From contig NZ_FOZX01000002.1 of assembly GCF_900116135.1 (NCBI RefSeq), positions 453,959-517,958 on the forward strand: a DNA stretch of 64,000 nt, written 5' to 3'. Below, piece by piece: positions 16,487 to 25,095 of this stretch. How positions within the stretch are numbered: position 1 is the first letter of the stretch; each line of letters opens with the position of its first letter. The position numbers and the translations under genes are program-made. The notes beneath the pieces were generated by a model, which saw nothing but the letters and a program-made list of their open reading frames with translations, did not search any database and was not told the origin of the DNA. Source of the stretch: Saccharopolyspora flava (GTDB taxonomy: Bacteria > Actinomycetota > Actinomycetes > Mycobacteriales > Pseudonocardiaceae).

Positions 16487-17713
16487 GTGCCTGACCCGAC
16501 GATCCCGGCTGGACTCGACTTCTCCGACCCCGAGCTGTGGGCGCAGCGCACGCCCGTCGAGGAGTTCGCCTCGCTGCGCGCGACCGCGCCGGTCTGGTGG
16601 AACGCCCAGACCGACGGCATGGACGCGCCCTACGACGACGGCGGATTCTGGGTGATCAGCAAGCACGCCGACATCCGGGCGATCTCCCGCGACCCGAAGC
16701 TGTACTCCTCGGCGGCCAACAACGCGATCATCCGCTTCCCCGGCAACACCACGCCGGAGGCGTTCGAGGCGATCCGCACGATGCTGGTCAACATGGATCC
16801 GCCGAAGCACACCAAGATCCGCGGCATCATCAACAAGGGGTTCACCCCGCGCGCCGTGGAGAACCTGCGGGCCGCGCTGACCGAGCGGGCCCAGGACATC
16901 GTGCGCAACGCCCGCGAGCAGGGCGGCGGCGACTTCGTCGAGCAGGTCGCCTGCGAGCTGCCGCTGCAGGCCATCGCCGAGCTGCTGGGCGTGCCGCAGG
17001 AGGACCGCAAGAACCTCTTCGACTGGTCCAACCAGATGCTCAACTTCGACGACCCCGAGTTCGGCGACCCGGTCCAGGCCTCCGCCGAAGTGCTCGGCTA
17101 CGCGATGACGATGGCCGAGACCAAGCGCGCGTGCCCGATGGACGACATCGTGTCCAAGCTGGTCACCGCCGACGTCGACGGGCAGGCGCTGACCTCCGAC
17201 GAGTTCGGGTTCTTCGTGATCCTGCTGTCGGTCGCCGGCAACGAGACGACCCGCAACGCCACCACGCACGGCATGAAGGCCTTCGTCGACCACCCCGAGC
17301 AGTGGGAGATCTACCGGGAGCGCCGCCCGGCGACCGCGCCCGACGAGATCGTCCGCTGGGCCACGCCGGTCACCTCGTTCCAGCGCACCGCCACCGCCGA
17401 CGTCGAGATCGGCGGGCAGCTCGTCCGCGAGGGCGAGCGCGTCGCCCTGTTCTACAGCTCGGCGAACTTCGACGAGGACGTCTTCGACGACCCGTTCCGC
17501 TTCGACGTGCTGCGAGACCCCAACCCGCACTTGGGTTTCGGCGGCACCGGCGCGCACTACTGCGTGGGGGCGAACCTGGCGCGGCTGCAACTGGACCTGA
17601 TCTTCAACGCGATCGCCGACGTGCTGCCGAACCTGCGGCAGGTCGCCGAACCCGAACGGCTGCGATCCAGCTTCATCAACGGAATCAAGCACTGGCAAGT
17701 CAGCTACGAGTGA
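16487..17713 (+). CDS. Cytochrome P450, CYP125/CYP124-like (steroid or methyl-branched lipid hydroxylase)
   Basis: 408 residues. The GTG start at 16487 has GAGGAG upstream. AGNETTRNATTHGM (from residue 250) in the I helix and HLGFGGTGAHYCVGANLARL (heme Cys about 359) are the combination seen in the CYP125/CYP124/CYP142 group, which oxidises the terminal methyl of cholesterol side chains or branched lipids. The next gene, 9 bp downstream, is an aldehyde dehydrogenase, which would take a terminal aldehyde on to the acid. Subfamily and substrate are inferred. Other steroid-degradation genes are not clustered here, apart from a KstD-like flavoprotein 43 kb away. Confidence 0.87.
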   Translation: MPDPTIPAGLDFSDPELWAQRTPVEEFASLRATAPVWWNAQTDGMDAPYDDGGFWVISKHADIRAISRDPKLYSSAANNAIIRFPGNTTPEAFEAIRTMLVNMDPPKHTKIRGIINKGFTPRAVENLRAALTERAQDIVRNAREQGGGDFVEQVACELPLQAIAELLGVPQEDRKNLFDWSNQMLNFDDPEFGDPVQASAEVLGYAMTMAETKRACPMDDIVSKLVTADVDGQALTSDEFGFFVILLSVAGNETTRNATTHGMKAFVDHPEQWEIYRERRPATAPDEIVRWATPVTSFQRTATADVEIGGQLVREGERVALFYSSANFDEDVFDDPFRFDVLRDPNPHLGFGGTGAHYCVGANLARLQLDLIFNAIADVLPNLRQVAEPERLRSSFINGIKHWQVSYE

Positions 17714-17722
17714 GGAATCCGC

Positions 17723-19258
17723 ATGGCAATCGTGCAGCCGCAACCGGTCACCGAGGACGGACGGCGCCGGATCCGCCTGGACAGCCCGGTGGACCGCCAC
17801 CACGTCGGCGACCTGGAGATCAGCAGCAAGGCCGAGGTCGACGCGGCGATCGAACGCGCCCGCGCCGCCCAGGCCGAGTGGGCCGCGCGACCGGTCGCCG
17901 AACGCGCCCGCATCCTGCGCAACGTCGTCGACGTGCTCGTGCGGCGGCGCGAGGAGATCGTCGAGCAGGTGCGCGCCGAGACCGGCAAACCGCGGGCCGA
18001 GGCGCTGACCATCGAGGTCGTGCCCGCCTGCGACTTCGTCAACTTCTGGTGCAAGCGGGCGCCGAAGGACCTGCGCGACGAGAAGCGCCGGCTGCACGGC
18101 TACCTGCTGCCGATGAAGAAGCTGCGCATCAAGTACCAGCCGCTGGGCGTGGTCGGGGTGATCACGCCGTGGAACGCGCCGTTCGTGCTGTCGCTGAACC
18201 CCGTCGTGCAGGCGCTGCTGGCGGGCAACTCGGTGGTGCTCAAGCCCTCCGAGGTCACGCCCCGCTCCGGTGAGCTGGCCGTGAAGGTGCTGCACGAGGC
18301 GGGCGTTCCGGCCGACGTGGTGCAGTGCGTGCACGGCGACGGCGAGACCGGTGCGGCGCTGGTGGAGGGCGACGTCGACAAGATCTCGTTCACCGGCAGC
18401 GTCGGCACCGGCCGCAAGATCGCCTCGTCCTGCGCGTCCTCGCTCAAGCCCTACACGCTGGAGCTCGGCGGCAAGGACGCGATGATCGTCTGCGCCGACG
18501 CCGACCTGGAGCGCGCCGCCTCGGGCGCCGCGTACCTGTCGATGTTCAACTCCGGGCAGGTGTGCCTGAGCGTCGAGCGGATCTACGTGGTGGAGTCGGT
18601 CGCCGACGAGTTCATCCGGTTGCTCAAGGAGAAGGTCTCCGCGCTGCGCTACGGCTCCGAGGACGGCGACGTCGGGCCGCTGTTCTTCGACAAGCAGATG
18701 GACGTGGTCAGCGGGCACCTCAAGGACGCCACCAACAAGGGCGCCGAAGTGCTCGTCGGCGGCTCCCGGGTGTCCGGTGAGGGCCTGTTCTTCCAGCCCA
18801 CGGTGGTCGTCAACGCCACCCACGACATGGAGCTGATGACCGAGGAGACCTTCGGGCCGATCGCGACCGTGATGCGGGTCCGCGACGAGGACGAGGCCGT
18901 CCGGATGGCCAACGACTGCAAGTACGGGCTCGGCGGCAGCGTGTTCACCCGCGACGCCGCCAAGGCCGAGCGCATCGGCGGGCAGCTGACCACGGGATCG
19001 GTCGTGCACAACGACGCCGCGGTCATCTACGGCGTCCCCGAAGCCCCCTTCGGCGGGCGCAAGGACAGCGGCGTCGGGCAGGTCAACGGCCTGGACTCGC
19101 TGCGCGGCTTCACCCACGCCCAGCCGATCCTGCTCACGCGCGGCTCCCCCAAGGGCGAGAGCGTCTGGTACCCCTACACCGACAAGACCATCCGCAACCT
19201 CGACGGCCTCATCCGCTACGGCTTCGGCAACAAACTCCTCCGCAAACTCCTCTCCTGA
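17723..19258 (+). CDS. NAD(P)-dependent aldehyde dehydrogenase
   Basis: 511 residues. The family motifs are all present: PWNAPF (N for oxyanion), FTGSVGTGRKIA (nucleotide site), LELGGKD with general base Glu at about 247, and NSGQVCLS with the nucleophile Cys at about 281. It should oxidise an aldehyde to a carboxylic acid in the cytosol. It starts 9 bp after the CYP125-like gene in the same operon, so the P450 product is the likely source of its substrate. Residues 90-110 (NFWCKRAPKDLRDEKRRLHG) are typical of the succinate-semialdehyde-like group. The operon ends in a triple palindromic repeat. Confidence 0.92.
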   Translation: MAIVQPQPVTEDGRRRIRLDSPVDRHHVGDLEISSKAEVDAAIERARAAQAEWAARPVAERARILRNVVDVLVRRREEIVEQVRAETGKPRAEALTIEVVPACDFVNFWCKRAPKDLRDEKRRLHGYLLPMKKLRIKYQPLGVVGVITPWNAPFVLSLNPVVQALLAGNSVVLKPSEVTPRSGELAVKVLHEAGVPADVVQCVHGDGETGAALVEGDVDKISFTGSVGTGRKIASSCASSLKPYTLELGGKDAMIVCADADLERAASGAAYLSMFNSGQVCLSVERIYVVESVADEFIRLLKEKVSALRYGSEDGDVGPLFFDKQMDVVSGHLKDATNKGAEVLVGGSRVSGEGLFFQPTVVVNATHDMELMTEETFGPIATVMRVRDEDEAVRMANDCKYGLGGSVFTRDAAKAERIGGQLTTGSVVHNDAAVIYGVPEAPFGGRKDSGVGQVNGLDSLRGFTHAQPILLTRGSPKGESVWYPYTDKTIRNLDGLIRYGFGNKLLRKLLS

Positions 19259-19273
19259 GCGGGTCCTCCCGAA

Positions 19274-19345
19274 CGGATTACGGCCGTAATCGGAGTCCGG
19301 ATTACCGCCGTAATCGGAGTCCGGATTACGGCCGTATTCCGTGTC
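19274..19345. repeat. Three tandem 24-bp units containing GATTACGGCCGTAATC
   Basis: Units lie at 19274-19297, 19298-19321 and 19322-19345 with consensus CGGATTACGGCCGTAATC plus GGAGTC. The first unit holds a perfect 16-bp palindrome (19276-19291); the second has one central change and the third has a changed right arm. The array sits between the aldehyde dehydrogenase stop and the next gene start. It could be a multi-site operator for the downstream gene or a transcription-termination zone. Confidence 0.85.
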
Positions 19346-19404
19346 ACCGGGGATGGCCGTCGTTCGGTCGGGCGGACACGGGCGGGTGATGGTTAGGTGT
19401 CGGC

Positions 19405-19977
19405 ATGTCCGGAGCTCAGCACCTGGTTCAGGCCGTGGCGACGCTCAAGCAGGTCGTCGCCGGGATCTCGCCGTCGCAGCTGTCGGCGCCGACTCCGTGC
19501 GCGGAGTTCGACGTGCGCGGGTTGATCAACCACCTGCTGTTCTGGGGCCCGTCGTTCGAGGCGGCCGCGCGGGGCGAGCTGGTCCCGGCGCCGGCCGAGG
19601 TCGTCGACCGGACCACCGGGGACTGGGCGAAGGTGCTGCTCTCGCAGCTGGACCGCATCGCGCACGCCTGGAGCGCCCCGGACGCCTGGACCGGCGAGAC
19701 GCACATGGGCGGGCCCACGCGCTACCCGTCGGACCTGGTCGGCGGGCTGATCACGGTCGAGTACACGGTCCACGCCTGGGACCTCACCCGCGCCGCCGAC
19801 ACCGAGGCCACCTGGAGCACCGACACCCTCGGGCACACCCTCGCCGAGGTCACCCGCACCGCCGCCAAGGGCCGCGAGATGGGCGCCTACGGCCCCGAGG
19901 TCCCGATCCCGGACGACTCCCCGCTCCTCGACAAGATCGTCGCCAAAACCGGCAGAAACCCCCGTTGGCGCCCTTGA
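19405..19977 (+). CDS. TIGR03086 family protein, mycothiol-dependent maleylpyruvate isomerase fold
   Basis: 190 residues of the DinB/YfiT-like four-helix fold. The N-terminal part shows the typical TPCAEFDVRGLINHLLFWG, and the third metal-ligand region is EYTVHAWDL. The His residues in LINHLL and EYTVHAWDL, plus an acidic residue, are the expected divalent-metal ligands. Related proteins are mycothiol-dependent isomerases or transferases in actinobacteria; the substrate of this one is unknown. The ATG is at 19405, about 60 bp downstream of the 24-bp palindromic array. Confidence 0.82.
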   Translation: MSGAQHLVQAVATLKQVVAGISPSQLSAPTPCAEFDVRGLINHLLFWGPSFEAAARGELVPAPAEVVDRTTGDWAKVLLSQLDRIAHAWSAPDAWTGETHMGGPTRYPSDLVGGLITVEYTVHAWDLTRAADTEATWSTDTLGHTLAEVTRTAAKGREMGAYGPEVPIPDDSPLLDKIVAKTGRNPRWRP

Positions 19978-20021
19978 TGCCGCTCACCGGCAGCGATTCC
20001 TCCGCTGCGGGGCCGCTGCGG

Positions 20022-20109
20022 GTCACCTGCGGACAGTTTTAGCCATAATCACCCATGATCAATGTCCTTTATGTCCGGTCAATTATGGCTAAAACTGTCC
20101 GCGGGTGAC
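20022..20109. repeat. Long inverted repeat, 28-bp arms, 32-nt loop
   Basis: The left arm (20022-20049) contains GGACAGTTTTAGCCATAAT and the right arm (20082-20109) its complement. The full arms are 28 bp with one mismatch. The element lies between convergent genes (TIGR03086 protein and YhgE-like protein), so it may be a bidirectional terminator. The arm shares GGACAGTTTT with palindrome A at 8.4 kb, suggesting a related repeat family. Confidence 0.85.
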
Positions 20110-20139
20110 GAACGCACTCTCCGGGACCACAGCAACTCC

Positions 20140-20175
20140 CCGGGGTGTCCGGCTCCGCGGAGCCGGACACCCCGG
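20140..20175. terminator. 36-bp perfect palindromic hairpin, probable terminator
   Basis: A perfect 36-bp palindrome centred on CCGCGG with arms CCGGGGTGTCCGGCTCCG and its complement. It lies 9 bp from the stop of the YhgE/Pip gene on the minus strand and downstream of the facing gene. It has no T-run; GC-only hairpins of this kind are common terminators in actinomycetes. Confidence 0.7.
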
Positions 20176-20183
20176 AGGCGGGG

Positions 20184-22235
20184 TCACCAGGCCGGGCGGG
20201 GGCCCGGGGTGGGGCGGCGGCGGAACTGGCGGGAGGGGACCACGCGTGCGCGGTCCACCGCCAGGGCGAACACCAGGACCCCGGCCACCAGCCAGGCGAG
20301 GAGCTGCAGGATTCCGCTGCCCGCGCCGCCGCTTCCGGTGACGATGGCCGAAAGTGCCTGCACCGCACCCTGAGTCGGCAGCAGTCCGCTGATGTCGCGG
20401 AGGAATCCGGGCACCGTCGACACGACCCCGGTCGCCGCGGCCAGCACCAGCACCGCGATCGAGATGATCCGCCCGACGCTGCCGAACACCGCGATCAACG
20501 CCTGGTTGACGGCCACGAACGCCAGCGCCGCCAGCAACGTCACGCCGGTGAACGCCGCCCAGCCGCCGAACCCGAGTCCCAGGAACGGCGCGAGGACCGT
20601 GCTCACCAGCACCGATCCGATCGCCGCCACGGCCACGCCGGGCAGCACCGACCCGAGCACCAGCGCCCAGGTCGACTTCCGCGAGGTCGAGGCGTCGGCG
20701 GGAACCGCGCGGGTCACGGCGTAGACGCCGAGCGCGGCGGTCCAGAACGCGATCGCCACCAGCAGCGCGATCAGCGACTTGCCGAAGCCCGGCAGGTTCG
20801 ACTCCAGCGAGGCCGGGCTCGAGGCCACGGTCTTGAGGTGCTCGCGCTCGGCGTCGCTGTAGCTGGGCAGCTTGTCGCCCGCCGGGGCCATCTGCTCGGC
20901 GAACTGCCGGTTGCCGTCGGCGACCTGGCGGCTGCCGTCGGCCAGCGCCTGCACACCCGTGCCGAGCTGCTGCGACGCGCCGTTGAACTGGTTGAGCCCG
21001 TCGGCGAGCTGCCGCGCACCGCCGGAGAGCTGGTGCGCGCCGCCGTCGAGCTGCTGCCCGCCCTGGGCGAGCCGGCCGATGCCGTTGACGAGCTCACCGG
21101 ACTTGTCGGCGAGCATCTGGTTTCCGTTGGCGACCTGCTCGGCGCCGTAGGCCAGGCCGTTCATGCCGTCGCGCATGTCGCGGGCCGGCTTCTGGATCTG
21201 CGCCTTGAGCGCGTCCAGCGCGCCCTGCTGCTGGCTGAGCCGGTCGACCTCGGCGCGCAGCCCCTTGCACAGGTCGACGGTGGTGCCTTCCGGCGGGCAC
21301 TGCGCGAGCAGCTTCTGCAGCCCGTCGAGAGCGGTGGACTCGCTGGGGATCTGGTCGGTGGCGGTGATGATCTGGTCGGCCAGCGGCGCGAACGTGTTGG
21401 CCATCTGCCGGTTCCCGGCCGCGACCTGCTTGGCGCCGTCGGCGAGCTGCTGGGTCTGCGAGGGCATCTGCTGGATCTGCTGGTGCAGCTGGTTGAGCCC
21501 GCCCGACAGCTGCGACACGCCTCCGGCGAGCTGCTCGGTCCCGTCGGCGAGCTGGTTGCCGCCGTGCGCGAGCTGCCCGGTGCCGCCGGTCAGCTGACCG
21601 ACACCGCCCGCGAGCTGGCCGACGCCGTCGGCGAGCTGCTTGCTTCCGTCGGCGAGCTGGTTGGCGCCGTCGACGGCGGTGCCGAGCTGGTCGTGCATCT
21701 GCGTGAAGCCGCCGTAGAAGCCGTCGAGCAGCTGCTCGAGGATCTGCTTGTTGAACACGGCGACGCTGTCGCGGGCCGCGGCCGAGACGGCGGCGGCGTC
21801 GGCGGGGGCGGCGACCGGCGAGGTCTGCACGCTGATGCCCGCGCGGGTGGCGTCGAGCGGCTCACCGGTCATGGCCGAGGCGGCGTTGCGGGAGAACTGC
21901 TTCGGGATGAACACCGCCGCCGAGTAGCGGCCTTCGCTGAGGCCTTCGTTGGCGTCGTCGGTGTCGGTCATCTCCCACGAGTAGCCGGACTCGGTGTTGT
22001 TGACCAGCTTCGCGGCCATCTCGCGGCCCAGCGGCGCCATCTGACCGTTGATGGTGGCGGGTTCGTCGTTGTTGACCACGGCGACCTTGGCCGCGCCGTG
22101 CTGGGACATCGGCGCCCAGAAGGCCCAGGCCAGCACTCCGACGATGATCACCGGCACCAGGACTAAGCCGGTCCAGGTGCGCCAGCCCACCGAGCCGCCC
22201 GCGCGGCGGCTCGCGTTGGTGAACGGGTTCAGCAT
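20184..22235 (-). CDS. YhgE/Pip family membrane protein
   Basis: 683 residues from the ATG at 22235. One N-terminal membrane segment (about 23-43) is followed by a conserved outside domain (VAVVNNDEPA). A long coiled or fibrous region of heptad-like repeats comes next (QLADGSKQLADGVGQLAGGV and so on, about 210-480). Five membrane segments close the protein (about 505-670). This is the phage-infection-protein/YhgE type, related to ABC-2 permeases and to type VII secretion-like EsaA proteins. It starts 5 bp after the MmpL-fusion gene, so the two are co-translated. I infer a role in export of a lipid or polymer together with the MmpL protein. Confidence 0.85.
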   Translation of the reverse strand: MLNPFTNASRRAGGSVGWRTWTGLVLVPVIIVGVLAWAFWAPMSQHGAAKVAVVNNDEPATINGQMAPLGREMAAKLVNNTESGYSWEMTDTDDANEGLSEGRYSAAVFIPKQFSRNAASAMTGEPLDATRAGISVQTSPVAAPADAAAVSAAARDSVAVFNKQILEQLLDGFYGGFTQMHDQLGTAVDGANQLADGSKQLADGVGQLAGGVGQLTGGTGQLAHGGNQLADGTEQLAGGVSQLSGGLNQLHQQIQQMPSQTQQLADGAKQVAAGNRQMANTFAPLADQIITATDQIPSESTALDGLQKLLAQCPPEGTTVDLCKGLRAEVDRLSQQQGALDALKAQIQKPARDMRDGMNGLAYGAEQVANGNQMLADKSGELVNGIGRLAQGGQQLDGGAHQLSGGARQLADGLNQFNGASQQLGTGVQALADGSRQVADGNRQFAEQMAPAGDKLPSYSDAEREHLKTVASSPASLESNLPGFGKSLIALLVAIAFWTAALGVYAVTRAVPADASTSRKSTWALVLGSVLPGVAVAAIGSVLVSTVLAPFLGLGFGGWAAFTGVTLLAALAFVAVNQALIAVFGSVGRIISIAVLVLAAATGVVSTVPGFLRDISGLLPTQGAVQALSAIVTGSGGAGSGILQLLAWLVAGVLVFALAVDRARVVPSRQFRRRPTPGPRPAW

Positions 22236-22240
22236 GTCCC

Positions 22241-24982
22241 TCAAACCTCCAGGAGGCGGCCGGTGAACGCCGGGGAGGCCGGCCGCGTGGAAAGCCGCAT
22301 GGTGCTCAGCCGGTGCTCCGGCAGCAGGCCGGAGACCAGGCTCGGGTTCTGGTGGGTGACCACGAAGGCCACCGGCTGACCGTCCGATGTGGACGCGTCG
22401 GCGAGCAGCCGGGCGATCTCGGTGCGCTGCTCGGTGTCGGCGACGGCGTCGAGCTCGTCGATGAGCACCAGCCGCACGCCGTCGGCCAGGGCCGAGGCGA
22501 TCTCGGCGGCGGGCGCCTCGCTGTCGCGGCAGCGCACGAGCGCCGTCCGCGAACGCACGGCCCGGGCCCGCTGCGGCAGCAGCAGTCCCAGCACCCGCAC
22601 GTCGCCCTGCACGCCGCTGAGGCGTCCGCCGAGCGCGTGCAGCAGCGCCGAGGACAGCTCGTCGTCGTCGCCTTGCACGGACAGCACGCCGCCGGGCCGC
22701 AGCGCGAGGCGCACGTCTTCGAAGATCGGCTCGTCGCGGTCGTCGCGGACGCCGAAGCCGCGGGCGCTGACGACCTCGTCGTTGCCGGGCCAGTCGGCCA
22801 GCCGCAGCTCGTGCTCGAGGGCTTCGCCTTCGACGTCGAGCGCGGGCAGCTTGCGCGCCAGCCACTTCGGCAGCCACCAGGCCCGGTCGTCGAGCAGCGC
22901 CATGACCGCGGGCACCAGCGTCATGCGCACGATGAAGGCGTCGACGAACACGCCGACGGCGAGTCCGAAGGCGATGGGCTTGATGTTGGAGTCGCCGTGC
23001 GGCACGAACGCGGCGAACACCGAGATCATGATGACCGCGGCGGCCACGACGACCGGCGAGACGTTGGTGAAGCCGGCTTCGATGGCGCGCTTGGCGTCGC
23101 GGTTGTGCGTGTAGTCCTCGCGCATCCGGGACACGAGGAACACCTCGTAGTCCATCGCCAGGCCGAACAGGATCGCCATCAGCAGCAGCGGCAGGAAGCT
23201 GATCACGCCGCCGACGTGGGTGATGTTGAGCGGTCCGGCCAGGTGTCCCTGGTTGAACACGAACGCCGTGGCGCCGAAGGTGGCGCCGACCGACAGCAGG
23301 TAGCCGAGGGCGGCCTTGACCGGCACCCACACCGAGCGGAACACCATCGCCAGCAGCACCAGGGTGAGGCCGACGACGATGATGCCGAAGGGCAGCAGCG
23401 CGTCGGAGAGCTTCTCCGACAAGTCGATGCCGATGGCGGTCATACCGGTGACGGCAATGCCCGCGCCGTACTTCTGCTCGAAGTGCGGGCTCATGTCGCG
23501 CAGCCGGTGCACCAGGTCCTCGGTCGACTGCGATTCGCCGCCGCCGGTGGGGATGACCTGGATGATGCCGGTGTCGATGGTCTCGTTCGGGCTGGCCATC
23601 GGCACCGCGGCCACGCCGGGCAGCGCGCGGATCTCGTCGGCCATGCCGTTGACCTGGCCGAGCGGGTCCTTGGTGCCGATGACGTCGGTGGTGACGATCA
23701 GCGGCGCGTTGTAGCCGGGGCCGAACTGCTTCGCGATGGCGTCGTAGGTGTCGCGCGCCGGGGTTCCCACGGCCTGCGCACCGGCGTCGGGCACCGACAG
23801 CCGCAGGTCGGCGGCGGGCAGCGTGCAGATGCCCAGGGCGCCGATGACGATCACGATGGTCAGCAGCGGCGCCTTGGTGACGGCGCGGACCCAGCGCAGG
23901 CTGAACTTCGCGCGCGGGCGGGTCCGGGTGGAGCGCTTGGCGCGGGGGCGCTTGGGGCGCAGGCGTTCTCCGGCGAAGCTGAGCAGCGCCGGGATGACCG
24001 TGAGCGCGGCGGCGACGCCGACGGCGATCGAGACACCGGCGAGGATGCCCATGACGGTCAGGAACGGGATGCCGGGCACGGCCAGCGCCAGCAGCGCGAT
24101 GATCACGGTGGCGCCGGCGAAGATGACCGCGGATCCGGCGGTGGCCACCGAGCGCGCGATCGACTCGGAGACGTCGAGTCCGTCGCCGAGCTGTTCTCGG
24201 TGCCGGGAGACGATGAACAGCGAGTAGTCGATGCCGACGGCGAGCCCGAGCATCAGGCCGAGCATCGGAGCAGCCGAGGAGACGGTGACGAACGCGGTCG
24301 ACAGCAGCACGATCGTCATCGACACGCCGACGCCGACCAGGGCGGTGACCAGCGGCATCACGGCGCCGACCAGCGAGCGCAGCATGAGCAGCAGCACCAG
24401 CAGCGCCACGATCACGCCGACGGCCTCGGTGGCGCCGACGGCGGGCATGTTGACGGAGAAGATCGATCCGCCGGCGTGGACCTCGCTGCCGGGCCCGAGC
24501 TGGCGCTCCAGGGCGTCGGCCTGCGCGAGGATGTCGTTCTTGACGTTCTCGGGAACCGAGGTGGCGGGGAAGCTGAGCTGCACGGTGATCAGGGCGGTGT
24601 CGCCGTCGCCGGAGACCTGGTTCTTGACCATGTCCGACAGCGGGTTCATCACCGCCGTGACGCCCTCCTGGCCCTCGACCCGGTGGATGAGGTCCTCGAT
24701 GGCCTCACGGCCCTGCGGCGAGTCGATGCGCTGACCCGGGGGCGCGGTGGCCACGAGCTGGGCGCTGGAGCCACTCATCTGGGGGAAAACGTTGTTGAGG
24801 TGGTCGAGGGTGTCCTGCGACTCGGAGCCGGGGATCGACATCTCGGTCTCCATGCCCTGCTGGAAGAGCGCGGCGCCCGTTCCCAGCACCGCGAGCAGGG
24901 CTAACCACGCGACCAGCACCCAGGCTCGACCGCGGACCACTGCCCGCCCCAGCCGGTAAAGCAACGAAGACAAGGGGAACAC
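22241..24982 (-). CDS. MmpL/RND transporter fused to a degenerate ABC ATPase domain
   Basis: 913 residues from the GTG at 24982 (VFPLSSLLYRLGRAVVRGR); earlier starts would run over the operators. Residues about 1-700 are a two-lobed MmpL transporter with about 12 membrane segments and two outside loops. It includes GIDYSLFIVSRHREQ and AMDYEVFLVSRMREDY, with Asp-Tyr pairs for proton coupling. Residues about 735-913 look like an ABC nucleotide-binding domain: SARGFGVRDDRDEPIFEDV, then SVQGDDDELSSALL where the P-loop should be (no Lys), then VLIDELDAV as an intact Walker B. It appears to be a pseudo-ATPase tail. The gene is divergent from a TetR regulator with two dyads between, and is operonic with the YhgE gene. 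Confidence 0.82.
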   Translation of the reverse strand: MFPLSSLLYRLGRAVVRGRAWVLVAWLALLAVLGTGAALFQQGMETEMSIPGSESQDTLDHLNNVFPQMSGSSAQLVATAPPGQRIDSPQGREAIEDLIHRVEGQEGVTAVMNPLSDMVKNQVSGDGDTALITVQLSFPATSVPENVKNDILAQADALERQLGPGSEVHAGGSIFSVNMPAVGATEAVGVIVALLVLLLMLRSLVGAVMPLVTALVGVGVSMTIVLLSTAFVTVSSAAPMLGLMLGLAVGIDYSLFIVSRHREQLGDGLDVSESIARSVATAGSAVIFAGATVIIALLALAVPGIPFLTVMGILAGVSIAVGVAAALTVIPALLSFAGERLRPKRPRAKRSTRTRPRAKFSLRWVRAVTKAPLLTIVIVIGALGICTLPAADLRLSVPDAGAQAVGTPARDTYDAIAKQFGPGYNAPLIVTTDVIGTKDPLGQVNGMADEIRALPGVAAVPMASPNETIDTGIIQVIPTGGGESQSTEDLVHRLRDMSPHFEQKYGAGIAVTGMTAIGIDLSEKLSDALLPFGIIVVGLTLVLLAMVFRSVWVPVKAALGYLLSVGATFGATAFVFNQGHLAGPLNITHVGGVISFLPLLLMAILFGLAMDYEVFLVSRMREDYTHNRDAKRAIEAGFTNVSPVVVAAAVIMISVFAAFVPHGDSNIKPIAFGLAVGVFVDAFIVRMTLVPAVMALLDDRAWWLPKWLARKLPALDVEGEALEHELRLADWPGNDEVVSARGFGVRDDRDEPIFEDVRLALRPGGVLSVQGDDDELSSALLHALGGRLSGVQGDVRVLGLLLPQRARAVRSRTALVRCRDSEAPAAEIASALADGVRLVLIDELDAVADTEQRTEIARLLADASTSDGQPVAFVVTHQNPSLVSGLLPEHRLSTMRLSTRPASPAFTGRLLEV

Positions 24983-24995
24983 TCCCGGTATTTCG

Positions 24996-25024
24996 ATACA
25001 CGGTGTATGCGATACAGACTGTAT
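24996..25024. promoter_or_regulatory. Tandem TetR operators ATACAC-G-GTGTAT and ATACAG-A-CTGTAT
   Basis: Two 13-bp inverted repeats, at 24996-25008 and 25012-25024, are centred 16 bp apart between the divergent MmpL and TetR genes. They share the consensus ATACAS-N-STGTAT. Both cover the expected promoter area of the MmpL operon, so they are likely a double operator for the TetR protein. Confidence 0.8.
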
Positions 25025-25095
25025 ATTTCCCGAGATCCACCTAGCTCGTGGCTCCAGGCAACTGTGAGCCGAAACACCGCAGGAGAATGCCCGGC

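Noticed and set aside
16457-19117. An open frame of 886 codons on the minus strand, opposite the P450 and aldehyde dehydrogenase genes
   Set aside because: It is a mirror of two well-supported genes in GC-rich DNA and has no domain content. Similar long antisense frames lie over cvnA, the first NLR gene, the GGDEF-EAL gene and the MmpL gene.
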